Counted from the first letter of the stretch, positions 34,387 through 43,784 are shown. The stretch is DNA of 64,000 nucleotides from Paraperibacillus marinus (GCF_046237605.1 NZ_CP143542.1:4278001-4342000), one strand, 5' to 3'. Numbers and translations are program-made. Notes: generated by a model not told the origin, from the sequence alone.

Positions 34387-35223
34387 TCAGGCTTCTCCCA
34401 TCATCAGCCCCTCGATGCTGTGGCCCTGGACGATCACTTCGAGTTCGTCTACAACCCTGCAGAACAGATGCCTCTTCAGTTCTTCCGGCAGGCTGTCATA
34501 AAACTTCCTGGTAATCTGCAGATCATGCCGCTCATGGTTATTCGCACCAGGTGCATCGACCCCGAGCACCAATACCGGCCTCGCCTTGTCCGAATGATTG
34601 GCGGTTCCACGGTGGATGGTCAAAGCGGAGCGGACAGATATGTCCCCCATCTTCGGCATCTTTTGTTCAGCTTTTTCCTCATAACGGGAATAAAGTTCCT
34701 TTGGAGGAAACATTTCATGTTCAAATTGTGAAGAATCGTCCCACTGAGTTCCGGGAGCAATTTCAAACGGCCCCATATCGGCCTCTACATCTACGGTTGT
34801 AAGGTTGAATGCCAAAGAATTCAGACGTCGGCCCTTCACAGTGTCTTCAGGTGCGGGGAAATCCCGGTGCCAGGGCTGGTTTACCGCCCCAGGATTCGGC
34901 ACATCGAAGCCAATTTCGACTATCTTGTAATCGGGTCCAAGCACCGATTCGCAGACGGCTTTCACCCATGGATGGGTAACCAGTTCAACGAAGCCCCGGA
35001 TATCCTCAGGATGAATCTCGACATAATGGCGCTTCGGGCCGCGGCCCACTGCTCCGCCGGGCCTTTTTAACGCTTCTTCATACAGTACAGCAATATCTTC
35101 GCCAAGCTCTTTTGCAAATTGACGGCTGAAGGCTCCTTTCAGCCCTAATATCCCAGGTCCGTAAAGCGCTTCCATTATGTTGGCAGTGTCAAACTCCATT
35201 GCTTTAGTCTCTACGTTACTCAT
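34387..35223 (-). CDS. Phytanoyl-CoA dioxygenase (PhyH) family protein
   Basis: A 278-residue Fe(II)/2-oxoglutarate-type oxygenase. The iron ligands are visible as WHRDF (His and Asp, near residue 122) and a distal His in TIHRGTANHSDK near 215, followed by the 2-oxoglutarate-binding Arg in KARPVLVLG. The start ATG 35223 (MSNVETKAMEF) follows AGGAGGAAG; the longer frame from 35301 lacks this. Substrate is unknown. The gene is alone on its strand between two terminators. Confidence 0.87.
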   Translation of the reverse strand: MSNVETKAMEFDTANIMEALYGPGILGLKGAFSRQFAKELGEDIAVLYEEALKRPGGAVGRGPKRHYVEIHPEDIRGFVELVTHPWVKAVCESVLGPDYKIVEIGFDVPNPGAVNQPWHRDFPAPEDTVKGRRLNSLAFNLTTVDVEADMGPFEIAPGTQWDDSSQFEHEMFPPKELYSRYEEKAEQKMPKMGDISVRSALTIHRGTANHSDKARPVLVLGVDAPGANNHERHDLQITRKFYDSLPEELKRHLFCRVVDELEVIVQGHSIEGLMMGEA

Positions 35224-35335
35224 TGCTTCCTCCTTCTGGTTTCCTACCCTTTTATCTATGAACTTCTCATGGTTTACATCCATATTATCGAGTCCCGGCA
35301 ATCGATGTCAATTTACAGAAACCGCTCCCTTGAAA

Positions 35336-35365
35336 GAAGCAGCTGACATAGCCGGCAGCTGCTTC
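35336..35365 (-). terminator. Hairpin downstream of the antiporter gene
   Basis: Stem GAAGCAGCTG / CAGCTGCTTC with a 10-base loop. The T run on the minus strand is short (TTTC), while the plus strand has TTTTTT, so it could act in either direction. Confidence 0.65.
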
Positions 35366-35370
35366 TTTTT

Positions 35371-37386
35371 TCACTCTGTATATTCCTGGAGCATAATGCT
35401 TTCATGATAATTGATAAATCTTCTTAACTCTTTAGCCTGACTTCTTGAGATTTCGCCTGCCTCAAGCATAGTCCGGATCTTTGAACGCTCCAGATCCATC
35501 ACCCTGATCCGCAGCTCTTCCTTCTCTTCTTCCTTCTCCGTATTATCATGGGAGGAAGGTGCCTTAAGCCGGTTGATCATCCTTTTATAATCCAGAATCA
35601 CCACATTCACCATGTCCTTGCGCTCGCTGTCCTTTAAACCCTCCAGATGATCCATGGCTGCCTGGAGTGCTTCCATCTGCACAGACTTGCCGAGACGCCA
35701 TTTAGCTTCCATCGCATCCTTCTCTTTCGGCTGGCGGCCCCTGAACCTCCTCCAGGCTCTTGCCATTTTTCCGATCAGATAAGAGAACCCAGACTGTGCA
35801 TGTCTAGTGAGTGCCTCTTCACGGTAATCAAAAAATTTCTGGAGCAGATCATAGGTTTCCTGGTCTATATCACCGTCTTCCAGTTCTTTTTCAATATAAT
35901 CACGCTCTGTCTTAATGGCCTCAAGCCGCAGTTCGTTCATTTTATCCTGATACATATCCGTATCCTGATCGGCATTCGAAGCCGGACTGACCTGCTGAAA
36001 CATGAACTTATATTCTTCAATAAGCTCATAGGCTGCGGCTTCATTTTCTTCGTTCATCTCGGAATGAAGCTTCCTTATCCCCGAAATCAGAAGTTTTTTC
36101 TTCGCTTCATTTATATCCAGATAATCATCCAGCTCTCCTAAGCTTTCCTCCTTACTCAATATGGGCAGCAGGATGGTAGCGGCAAGCAGGGTGAACAAGA
36201 TAACCCCGGCTGCCAAAAAGAGGATCAATGACCGCTCCGGAAAATCTGCACCGCTGTCAATAGCCATAGGGATTGACAGCACCCCTGCCATGGCGATGGA
36301 TCCGCGGACACCTGTCAGGCTGACCAGCAGGGTTGTCCTGATCGTGGGCTTTTCTCCCTGCCCTGCATGATATTCATAAGTGGCAAACAGATGCGCCCAG
36401 ACAAAGCGGATACCGAGTATCGCCACACCAATGGCGATGGCATACCCGACCAGCTGCCAATTTCCTATATTCGGATCCTTCACAGATTCCTTGATGGAAG
36501 AAGGGATTTTTAATCCCAGCAGCAGGAAGACAATGCCGTTTAGAATAAAAGAAATCATGGACCAGATATTCTCGGTGAGAACCTGCTCTTCCGCCACCAT
36601 CGTTTCAGTATGCTCCTTGACAAGGGCATGAACAATCCCTGCCACCACCACCGCAATGACCCCTGAAGCGTGAAGGAATTCCTCCGTTATGATAAAGATC
36701 AGGAAGGGTGTCATGATCTGAAGCAGCGAATGGAAGATAACATCCTCAATCCCATTCTGTCTCAGTGTGAACCTGAACCAGGTTATGAGAAAGCCAAGGA
36801 CAAGGCCGAGTACGGCACCAGCGATAAACATATACGTAAAATCAAAGACGGCGGACTTTAAAGAAAAATAGCCCGTTACCACTGCCGCCACCGCATAATT
36901 GAATGCTACAAGGCCAGAAGCGTCATTGATCAGCGATTCTCCCCTGACCAGGTTCAATACCTTATCCGGCAGCCTGACCCTTTTGGCAATCCCGTTCACC
37001 GCAACCGGATCTGTCGGCGAGAGAATGGCCGCAAGCGCAAGGGCGGCCGCAACAGGAATGGCCGGTATGAGCCAATGAACGAAATACCCGCCTGCAATGG
37101 TGGTCAATAAGACCAGGATGATGGCATTCCCGAGGATGGGTGCCCGCATCTTCCACAGCTCTTCGCGGGGAAAATGCCGGCCATCATTATATAAAAGCGG
37201 AGCCACGAACAGCAGCAGAAACCATTCTGTCTCCAGCTCAAACGAAACATCTTTATACAGCAGTGCAAAGAGGACACCGAGTCCTATCTGAATCAGTGCT
37301 GCTGGTATGAATTGAACATAATGGCTGATAATATTTGAGATTAACAGGCAGACCAGCAGCAGAAGAACTGTCATTAATATATCCAT
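35371..37386 (-). CDS. CPA1-family Na+(K+)/H+ antiporter, NhaK-like
   Basis: A 671-residue protein, almost the length of B. subtilis NhaK. About 12 membrane helices cover residues 1-410, with ALAAILSPTDPVAVNGI near 120, GESLINDASGLVAFNYA near 149 (the ND ion-binding motif) and TGVRGSIAMAGVLSIP near 355. The C-terminal 250 residues are cytoplasmic, charged and helical, as in regulated monovalent-cation antiporters. It would expel Na+ or K+ in exchange for protons. Start ATG 37386 follows GGGAG. Confidence 0.9.
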   Translation of the reverse strand: MDILMTVLLLLVCLLISNIISHYVQFIPAALIQIGLGVLFALLYKDVSFELETEWFLLLFVAPLLYNDGRHFPREELWKMRAPILGNAIILVLLTTIAGGYFVHWLIPAIPVAAALALAAILSPTDPVAVNGIAKRVRLPDKVLNLVRGESLINDASGLVAFNYAVAAVVTGYFSLKSAVFDFTYMFIAGAVLGLVLGFLITWFRFTLRQNGIEDVIFHSLLQIMTPFLIFIITEEFLHASGVIAVVVAGIVHALVKEHTETMVAEEQVLTENIWSMISFILNGIVFLLLGLKIPSSIKESVKDPNIGNWQLVGYAIAIGVAILGIRFVWAHLFATYEYHAGQGEKPTIRTTLLVSLTGVRGSIAMAGVLSIPMAIDSGADFPERSLILFLAAGVILFTLLAATILLPILSKEESLGELDDYLDINEAKKKLLISGIRKLHSEMNEENEAAAYELIEEYKFMFQQVSPASNADQDTDMYQDKMNELRLEAIKTERDYIEKELEDGDIDQETYDLLQKFFDYREEALTRHAQSGFSYLIGKMARAWRRFRGRQPKEKDAMEAKWRLGKSVQMEALQAAMDHLEGLKDSERKDMVNVVILDYKRMINRLKAPSSHDNTEKEEEKEELRIRVMDLERSKIRTMLEAGEISRSQAKELRRFINYHESIMLQEYTE

Positions 37387-37493
37387 TTACGCACTCCCAT
37401 CCAACGGTCCTCAAAATTTCCCTTATTCCTCCATACCCCTTTTTTATCATGTGTAAATACTTTCAGGAAAAAACAACTTGACGATTTTCACAA

Positions 37494-37527
37494 CGAAAAA
37501 GAAGGACCGGGACTACTCCGATCCTTC
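37494..37527 (-). terminator. Terminator of the MFS transporter gene
   Basis: Minus-strand stem GAAGGATCGG / CCGGTCCTTC (one G-T pair) followed by TTTTTC, 12 bases after the stop. Confidence 0.8.
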
Positions 37528-37538
37528 AAAGATGCAAA

Positions 37539-38807
37539 TCAGCCGGCCATCGGCTTTGTCTCCTGACCTTCCCGGCGTTCCCGGATCAGCAGGCCGCCGG
37601 CGAGCCCAACCACCGCGAACACAACCGAGATCATGAAGCCATAATGGTAGCCAACACTGTCTGGCGAGTTATTAAAATGATCCAATACTTTACCGAATAA
37701 GCTTGGCAGCAATACCGCACTCAAAAAGCCGCCCGTGTTCGCAAAGCCAGATACGACACCCACTTCCCTAATGTCGAAGGATTTCCGCACAACGGCAAAA
37801 GTAAGTGAACTGGCTCCATTTCCATATCCGATAATCAGGAAAAGGATAATCAGCATGTACATGGGCGGCTTGCCGCTGTATAGCAGAAAGGCTGCCCAGC
37901 TCAGGCAGATAAAGATATGGACGATCACGTATGGCCGCTTGATCGAATCGATGCGGCTTGAGATCCATCCGGTGAGCGGGGCACCGATGATCGCGCCCAG
38001 CAGGCCGACCATGATGAGCTGGCTCGATTCAGAGCGGCTCATATCATAGACATGCATGCCATAGGGCACAGCCCAGGATCCAATGAAGCCCACATAAGTG
38101 CCGACTGCCCCAAAGTGACACAGAAAGGCTGCCCATGCCTGACGGTCACTGAATATTCTGCGCAGGAGCACCCATGTTTTTTCCCGTTTCACTGAAGATT
38201 TCTTTTCTTTTTTGGGAAGATCCTTCTCCATGCGGGCCGGCTTCTTGATCAGTACAACATATAGAAGCATCGAACAGGCGCACAGAATGATTCCTGTTGT
38301 GAAAAATGGCATCCGCCATCCTGAAAAAGCGATCCAGGCTGAAAACGGAACGGTCGCCATTAAAAAACCAAGGCTCCCGGACATGCCGGCAAAGCCCAGC
38401 AGTCCTACAAACTCTCTTACCTTAAACCACTGGCTCAAAATCAGAACCAGGTTGACCCAGATCGTGGCATCCCCAATCCCGACCATAAGCCTTGCCGCAA
38501 GAAGGATATGCTCATTCGGCGCTGTGCTGTATAAAACGGTACCAAGCCCGGTGAGCAGCGTTCCAAAGACAAGGAAGAAATTGGGCCCGAACCGGTCAGA
38601 CAGAACCCCGATCGGGACCTGCAGACTGGAATAGGCAAGGAACTGGACGCTGGTAAGCAGTCCGATTGTGGAAGCCGTCACACTGAAGTCCTTCATGAGC
38701 TGGTCTGAAATCAAGCCTGGTGCTGTCCGCTGGCTGACGATCAAAAAATATGTAAATAATACCGAGGCGAATACGACCCATCTATACCTGCTGTTTTGCT
38801 TATCCAC
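37539..38807 (-). CDS. Major facilitator superfamily transporter
   Basis: A 422-residue transporter with twelve predicted helices and a central cytoplasmic loop rich in Lys (DLPKKEKKSSVKREK near 205). The loop motif GVLSDRFGP near residue 62 is the MFS motif A. N-terminal RTAPGLISDQLMKDFSVTASTIG is typical of anion/organic-acid type MFS members. The start is a GTG at 38807 behind AGGAG. No neighbour hints at its substrate. Confidence 0.87.
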   Translation of the reverse strand: MDKQNSRYRWVVFASVLFTYFLIVSQRTAPGLISDQLMKDFSVTASTIGLLTSVQFLAYSSLQVPIGVLSDRFGPNFFLVFGTLLTGLGTVLYSTAPNEHILLAARLMVGIGDATIWVNLVLILSQWFKVREFVGLLGFAGMSGSLGFLMATVPFSAWIAFSGWRMPFFTTGIILCACSMLLYVVLIKKPARMEKDLPKKEKKSSVKREKTWVLLRRIFSDRQAWAAFLCHFGAVGTYVGFIGSWAVPYGMHVYDMSRSESSQLIMVGLLGAIIGAPLTGWISSRIDSIKRPYVIVHIFICLSWAAFLLYSGKPPMYMLIILFLIIGYGNGASSLTFAVVRKSFDIREVGVVSGFANTGGFLSAVLLPSLFGKVLDHFNNSPDSVGYHYGFMISVVFAVVGLAGGLLIRERREGQETKPMAG

Positions 38808-38840
38808 TGCTACCTACTCCTGTTGTTTGAGATGATTTTG

Positions 38841-39089
38841 TTAAGGTTGTTTTTTCACAAGTCTTATATAATACTTTTCCATTTCAAATAGAAAGTCCCA
38901 TTTATTTGTTTTTAACCATTCAAATATTTTTAGTATTTCCTGATTCCGGTCTTTAAACTTATTAAGAAGTTCTAAGCCTAAAATCAAAGCATCACTCTCA
39001 TTGTATCTTTTTCTTTTTACTATAATCTTTATCCTATCAAAAACTGGATCAATGACAGATTCATCTCCGTGTCGATTTATGCCTAGCAT
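38841..39089 (-). CDS. Small hypothetical protein
   Basis: An 82-residue frame (MLGINRHGDESVIDPVFDRI at the start, rich in Lys, Leu and aromatic residues) in a more AT-rich stretch than its neighbours. It looks like a small all-helical soluble protein. No clear ribosome site precedes ATG 39089, only a weak AGAGTG, and I recognise no family. It could be a fragment of a lost gene. Confidence 0.4.
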   Translation of the reverse strand: MLGINRHGDESVIDPVFDRIKIIVKRKRYNESDALILGLELLNKFKDRNQEILKIFEWLKTNKWDFLFEMEKYYIRLVKKQP

Positions 39090-39493
39090 TCCATATCACT
39101 CTTGTAACCCTTGTCTGCCTATCTTTTCTAATAAAGATGACAGTTTATCTCCGTTTTTCTCACCTGAAAGCTGCTTATTCTTCAAAATGAAAACCTTCCT
39201 TTAGTCGGGTTTTATGTGAAGAAAACAGGAACCAAGGGCTCAGATAGGTAAAATTATAAGCTGAAGTCACCTTTACGAAAATACTCACAAAAATCAGTTC
39301 TAAAAAAACAACTATCTCTTAGTAAAGAACTTTTTGTTATTATACTCCATTTTATCCCGTTAAAGTGGCCAGAAGACTTGCATGCCTTAAAAATTGAGCC
39401 TGCCGCCCTTCTGTGTCAAAATAAAATTACATTAAAAAGTCCCGGAAAATCGGTGACGCTATTACTATATTCCAATATTGGAGGATGTTAAAC
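39090..39493. other. Intergenic region, AT-rich, no supported gene
   Basis: About 400 bases. The only clear signal is GGAGG at 39480 for the following gene. Short frames here lack ribosome sites. Confidence 0.4.
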
Positions 39494-40411
39494 ATGAGAA
39501 CGATGAAGCTTGGAAGCAGCCAATTAGAAGTCCCTGTTGTTGCAGTCGGGTGCATGCGCATCAATTCCCTGGATAAAGCCGAGGCGGAGCGCTTTGTACA
39601 GACCGCACTTGATGAAGGTGCCAACTTCTTTGACCATGCGGATATTTACGGCAGCGGAGAATGCGAGGAAATCTTCGCAGATGCTGCAGGCATGAGTGCC
39701 GGCGTGCGCGAGAAGATGATCCTCCAGTCTAAATGCGGCATCCGCAAAGGAATGTTCGATTTCTCCAAAGACTATATCCTTGAGTCAGTCGACGGTATTT
39801 TAAAGCGCTTAAAAACCGATTATCTTGATATCCTCCTGCTTCACCGCCCGGATGCCTTAGTGGAGCCGGAAGAAGTAGCAGAAGCATTCGATATTCTCGA
39901 GACTTCAGGAAAGGTGCGCCACTTTGGTGTTTCCAACCAAAAGCCAATGCAGATCGAGCTGCTGAGGAAATATGTGAAACAGCCCCTGGTCGCCAACCAG
40001 CTTCAGCTCAGCATCACCAATGCCAATATGATTTCAAACGGGATCAATGTAAACATGGAAAACGATTCAGCGGTGGAGCGTGACGGCAGTGTGCTGGACT
40101 ACTGCCGCCTTCATGACATCACCATCCAGCCGTGGTCTCCATTCCAATTCGGATTCTTTGAAGGCGTATTTCTTGGAAACGAGAAATTCCCTGAACTGAA
40201 CAAGCAAATCGACGAAATTGCAGCAAAATATAATGTCAGCAATACGACGATAGCTGTTGCCTGGCTACTGCGCCACCCGGCACATATGCAGCCTGTGATC
40301 GGCACCATGAATACCGGCCGCTTACAAGAGTGTATCAAAGCAGGCGATGTCCACCTCACTCGTGAAGAGTGGTACAGCATTTATCGTGCTGCAGGCAATA
40401 TTCTCCCATAA
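39494..40411 (+). CDS. Aldo/keto reductase, YdhF-like
   Basis: A 305-residue NADPH-dependent oxidoreductase of the AKR (beta/alpha)8 fold. The catalytic set is visible: Asp and Tyr in FFDHADIYGSGECEE near residue 45, Lys in ILQSKCGIR near 77 and His in LLLHRPDALV near 113. The cofactor-binding C-terminus has AWLLRHPAHMQPVIGTMN. ATG 39494 (MRTMKLG) is spaced properly from GGAGG at 39480; the ATG at 39485 lies too close. Substrate unknown, likely reactive carbonyls. Confidence 0.9.
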   Translation: MRTMKLGSSQLEVPVVAVGCMRINSLDKAEAERFVQTALDEGANFFDHADIYGSGECEEIFADAAGMSAGVREKMILQSKCGIRKGMFDFSKDYILESVDGILKRLKTDYLDILLLHRPDALVEPEEVAEAFDILETSGKVRHFGVSNQKPMQIELLRKYVKQPLVANQLQLSITNANMISNGINVNMENDSAVERDGSVLDYCRLHDITIQPWSPFQFGFFEGVFLGNEKFPELNKQIDEIAAKYNVSNTTIAVAWLLRHPAHMQPVIGTMNTGRLQECIKAGDVHLTREEWYSIYRAAGNILP

Positions 40412-40423
40412 ACCTTATTTTCC

Positions 40424-40461
40424 AAAAAGCCCCAGCCGGATTAACAGGCAGGGGCTTTTTT
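40424..40461. terminator. Bidirectional terminator
   Basis: Stem AAAAAGCCCC / GGGGCTTTTT around an 17-base loop, with T run after. It lies between the convergent reductase and monooxygenase genes. Confidence 0.8.
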
Positions 40462-40470
40462 ATCAAAAAT

Positions 40471-40767
40471 TTACAATTTTACAGGCTGTCCATCGAATGC
40501 CTTCACATCAAGCGGAGCAGTCAAAAAGTCCTTTGCTTTGCCGACAAATGAAGTGAAGTGGCTGCTTTGGTTATGGGTTGCGACTGCCCCAGCATCCTTC
40601 CAAACCTCAATCATGGTGAAGACATTTTCGTTTTCTGTATCCTTTTGGAGGCTGTAAGACACATTGCCACTTTCTTCGCGTGAAGCAGCGATCAGCGGCT
40701 GCAGTTCTGCCAGGAACTCATCCTGTCTGGCTGGATTAACATGGAATGTAGCGTGAATAATAATCAT
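40471..40767 (-). CDS. Putative quinol monooxygenase (ABM domain)
   Basis: A 98-residue antibiotic-biosynthesis-monooxygenase domain protein (YgiN-like): MIIIHATFHVNPARQDEFLAELQPL at the N-terminus and FTMIEVWKDAGAVATHNQSSHF in the middle, with the conserved HxxSxHF pattern. Such dimeric ferredoxin-fold proteins act on quinols or stress-derived small molecules. It starts at ATG 40767, 36 bases after the nitroreductase gene, so the two are an operon with a probable role in quinone or electrophile handling. Confidence 0.88.
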   Translation of the reverse strand: MIIIHATFHVNPARQDEFLAELQPLIAASREESGNVSYSLQKDTENENVFTMIEVWKDAGAVATHNQSSHFTSFVGKAKDFLTAPLDVKAFDGQPVKL

Positions 40768-40803
40768 TGAATATCTTCCCCTCTTCTTGTGTTTTTGGTC
40801 AGC

Positions 40804-41439
40804 TTACTTCCACTGTGCCACACGGTCGATTGGAAGGCGGACCGACTTATGGCCAGTATCCGCTGCTTTACCGATTGAGATAAGCATAACAGGGATATAG
40901 CGCTCTTTGTCCATTCCGAATGCTTCTGCGATCCGATCTTTTTCAAAGCCGCCGATCGGATTTGTATCATATCCATAAGCACGGGCAGCCAGCATCAGCT
41001 GCATGGAAACAAGGCCGCCATCCACCAGCACCACATCTTCCATGTCAGCGCGGGAAATCGTTTCAAAATAACCGGTGAATGATTTGTGAATACCTTCCTT
41101 TACCTCAAGCGGCATATGTCCTTCTTCTACTGCCCTGCCGTAAATTTCTTCAAACTTCTCAAAGTTGTTAAGATCGCCGAATATGGCAATCACTGCGGCT
41201 GAAGTTTCAACCTGGTTTTGATTGAAGCGGGCAAGCGGCGCGAGAGTCGCCTTCCCTTCCGGACTTTCGATTACCAGGAAGCGCCATGGCTGCATATTGA
41301 CCGAAGATGGTGCGGTGGTCGCAAGTGCCAGGATCTCTTCCATTTCCTCTTTGCTTATTTTTACAGCCGGATCATAATTCTTGATTGAACGGCGTCCCTT
41401 AACGATTTCATTAAAGTCATTAATCTTTTGGTTTGTCAT
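40804..41439 (-). CDS. Nitroreductase-family FMN oxidoreductase
   Basis: A 211-residue flavoprotein: KGRRSIKNYDPAVKISKEEMEEIL at the N-terminus (FMN contacts Arg-Arg-Ser), SSVNMQPWRFLVI near residue 44, and GGFEKDRIAEAFGM near 163, the layout of the YodC/YdgI-type nitroreductases. It should reduce quinones, nitro compounds or similar electrophiles with NAD(P)H. ATG 41439 follows AAGGAG. It is the first gene of an operon with the ABM monooxygenase. Confidence 0.9.
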   Translation of the reverse strand: MTNQKINDFNEIVKGRRSIKNYDPAVKISKEEMEEILALATTAPSSVNMQPWRFLVIESPEGKATLAPLARFNQNQVETSAAVIAIFGDLNNFEKFEEIYGRAVEEGHMPLEVKEGIHKSFTGYFETISRADMEDVVLVDGGLVSMQLMLAARAYGYDTNPIGGFEKDRIAEAFGMDKERYIPVMLISIGKAADTGHKSVRLPIDRVAQWK

Positions 41440-41650
41440 AGCTGAAAAACTCCTTCTATCTTATCTGAATGCTTTATTATTTATTCAGTGCTGTTATTTA
41501 TGCAGATTTACAATCAATAAAATTACTCCTATTTGCCCCGTTTGTAAACTGATTGGGCTTAAGGAAGGAATGCCAATGGCTGCATAAATTCCGGCTTTCC
41601 TGTGCCGGTTATCCTGACAGCTGCTGGCGTCTTTATTCCCCGCATCGGAA

Positions 41651-41776
41651 CGGCGAGTAAAAGGACAGTTTCGGATAGTAAATTTTGATTCCGGATAGTA
41701 AAGGATGAGGGTTGGATAGTAAACTGTGCGATTCGGATAGTAAAGGTCTCAGTTCGGCGACTAAAGGCCGCTGGGC
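41651..41776. repeat. Short tandem repeat, about 21-bp period, GGATAGTAAA core
   Basis: GGATAGTAAA or a close variant occurs at 41653, 41673, 41693, 41714, 41735 and 41756, spaced 20-21 bases. On the minus strand the units give a seven-residue repeat (FTIRIAQ, FTIQPSS, FTIRNQN) inside a 144-codon open frame (41559-41993), but that frame has no good ribosome site and I do not accept it as a gene. The neighbourhood is otherwise empty from 41440 to 41989. Confidence 0.75.
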
Positions 41777-41989
41777 GCTGGGCGTATGCTTCTCTTAATG
41801 TAAAATTTGAGTACCTGCCGTTAAAAATGCAGGTCACAAAAGCGAAAAATATTAGAAAATGAGCAAAAACGTATAGAATTAATGTAAAATCCTCTATTTT
41901 ATGTCTTGAGCTATCCCGCTCGCTCCCGCAGGATTGGAACAGGAAGTCAGAATAAATAAGAGGCTGCCCATAAGGACAGCCTCCAATTT

Positions 41990-42658
41990 TCACTTTCCTA
42001 ATTTCTCAACAACAGCCTTTGCTACGCTCTCAGTTGATTGCGGGTTCTGACCGGTGATCAGATTTCCATCACTGATCACATGATCCGCCCAGTCAGCTGC
42101 CGTAATCACATGGGCACCGAGCTCCCGCAGATGCGACTCAAGCAGGAACGGCATGTGGACATCAAGCCCAGTTGCCCGTTCTTCGCTGTCTGTGAAGGCA
42201 GCTAGTTTCCTGCCTGCGACAAGCGGGGTTCCGTCGGAAAGCTCGACTCCCGTTAAGCCGGCGGGACCGTGGCATACAGCCGCTACCACTTTGTCCCCCT
42301 CATACATCTCCCTGACAATCTCTTGAAGCCTTGTATTGTCTGGCAGGTCAAACATCGTCCCATGGCCGCCAGGAAGGAAAACGGCATCAAATCTTGAAAG
42401 ATCTTGAACATCCTCAATTTTCAGCGTGTTTTCAAGGTATTGAGCTGTATCCAGTATTTCCTGTGGTGTTTCGCCGCCTTCAAGACTGCGGTCATCCACA
42501 GGTGCTTGTCCGCCGCGCGGGCTTGCAACCGTCACTTCTTAGCCTGCCTTTGCAAAGGCTACATACGCCTCTCCGAATTCTGACAGCCAGAGGCCTGTAG
42601 AATGGCCGTCATTCATTTTGTCAGCAGTGGTGACTATAATTAAAACATGTTTTGACAT
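41990..42658 (-). pseudogene. DJ-1/PfpI (type 1 glutamine amidotransferase-like) gene with in-frame stop
   Basis: From ATG 42658 (behind AGGAGG) the frame reads 39 codons ending FAKAG, then TAA at 42539-42541, then continues in the same frame EVTVASPRGGQAPVD to the stop at 41990. Relatives have an aromatic or other residue at that position, so one base change explains the stop. The rest is intact: catalytic Cys in VAAVCHGPAGL near residue 135 and the elbow Glu region. A GTG at 42533-42535 could restart translation, but the product would lack the first beta strand and helix. Family roles include glyoxalase III/chaperone activity. Confidence 0.85.
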
Positions 42659-42786
42659 GTGAAATTCCTCCTAAAAAATAGTATACTTGCCGTCTTTGTG
42701 CAGATGAAGATATCAGAATCTTCTTCCCCTCTCTTTACCCTACTTTGTTCATATAACCACCTTTTGAATTCCTTTGCAAAAAAAAA

Positions 42787-43012
42787 AGGCTGTTTTCGCA
42801 TTCATTGTGGCTGTTGAATTAAACAAGTGGATTTCCGCTGCAGGCACTCGCGGACCTTAGGGGCGGGCGCTGAGCCTCCTCGGCTTGCCTGCGGGGTCTC
42901 ACCTGTCCCGCATATCCCGCAGGAGTCTCGCACCTGAAGCGTAAGTCCACTAGCTTAATAATTATATCTCCTCACAACACTCAACCAAAAACAACAATCT
43001 TTTAGAAAAGAG
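42787..43012 (+). repeat. Dispersed intergenic repeat element, copy 2
   Basis: It reads GGCTGTTTTCGCA, TTGTGGCTGTTGAAT, AAGTGGATTTCCGCTGCAGG, GGGCGGGCGCTGAGCCTCC, GGCTTGCCTGCGGGGTCTCA, GGAGTCTCGCACCT and ends AAAAACAACAATCTTTTAGAAAAGAG. The blocks are the same and in the same order as on the minus strand at 14187-14440. Inner GC-rich segments can pair into long stems. It fills most of the gap between the DJ-1-like and cdoA genes. Confidence 0.8.
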
Positions 43013-43049
43013 CCAAAAAAAAGAGATCCTAAAAAATCAGGCGCTCTTT

Positions 43050-43619
43050 CTATTTAACATTAGGAAGTTGCTTTTTTTGTTTCTCCAATCGTATCTTTCT
43101 GATTTCCTGGGCAAGCTCCTCCGGCCACCATGCACCGCATTCATCCGACACAATACAAGCCGCACAGACCGCCAGATCATAAACCTTCATCCCCCTGATC
43201 GGCGGAGAATAAAGATGCAGAGTCACCAGTTCAGGGCCAGCCGCCTTCATCTTGTGGACTCCTTTTCTTGGTGCATAAAAAAGCTTCCCATCTTGGTGAA
43301 GCTCCTCAAACAACTCTTCAGGCCAGCCATTTTCATCCACCCTATATACCGTATTGAGAGAACTGCCGGAAAGCACCTGGATCCAGCCTTGTGAAGCCCC
43401 ATGATCATGGGGAGCGCATTCCAGCTGGGACCAGTTCATCACAAGCAGTTCGACTTCCTCATTGTGATACAGAAGCTTACGATAATAAGGCCTGCCTCCT
43501 GCTGTTTTCAGCAAAGGCTCTACATCTTCAAGGGTCAGCTCCAAGTCAAGCAGCGCCTTTTTAAGTTCCTCCCTTGTCGGCTGGTTTAATGAATCCAGAA
43601 CATCTCTTACCTTTTCCAT
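43050..43619 (-). CDS. cdoA: Cysteine dioxygenase type I
   Basis: A 189-residue cupin that oxidises L-cysteine to cysteine sulfinate. The iron-binding motif CAPHDHGASQGW near residue 74 supplies two His ligands; the third is in LVTLHLYSPP near 130. Bacterial members have Gly where the mammalian enzyme has the cross-linked Cys, as here (HGASQG). I place the start at ATG 43619 (MEKVRDVLDSL) behind AAGGGGG; the longer frame from 43661 reads through that site. It resembles B. subtilis YubC. Confidence 0.9.
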   Translation of the reverse strand: MEKVRDVLDSLNQPTREELKKALLDLELTLEDVEPLLKTAGGRPYYRKLLYHNEEVELLVMNWSQLECAPHDHGASQGWIQVLSGSSLNTVYRVDENGWPEELFEELHQDGKLFYAPRKGVHKMKAAGPELVTLHLYSPPIRGMKVYDLAVCAACIVSDECGAWWPEELAQEIRKIRLEKQKKQLPNVK

Positions 43620-43730
43620 CCTGGTATCCCCCTTTCTTATGCCAACAGAAAAATTAAACAAGCGAGCGGAATCCGCAATATTTCTTATATGTATGAAGGC
43701 AGCACCATTGGAGTTCCCAAATGTTACAAA

Positions 43731-43745
43731 ATAAAAGCGCTTGCA
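43731..43745. promoter_or_regulatory. Second cre-like site at the gntR promoter
   Basis: ATAAAAGCGCTTGCA differs from the cre consensus at one position. It overlaps the -35 region of the gnt promoter. Confidence 0.5.
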
Positions 43746-43784
43746 AATTTAAATGAAAACGCTATAATACTTGTATACAAGTAT
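43741..43784 (+). promoter_or_regulatory. gnt operon promoter and GntR operator
   Basis: -35 TTGCAA at 43741-43746 and -10 TATAAT at 43763-43768 are 16 bases apart. The perfect 18-bp palindrome ATACTTGTATACAAGTAT at 43767-43784 overlaps the end of the -10 and the start site, and matches the B. subtilis GntR operator. GntR bound there would block transcription until gluconate is present. Confidence 0.92.

Noticed and set aside
41559..41993. 144-codon minus-strand frame over the GGATAGTAAA repeats
   Set aside because: No ribosome site, repeat-derived sequence and no family recognised.
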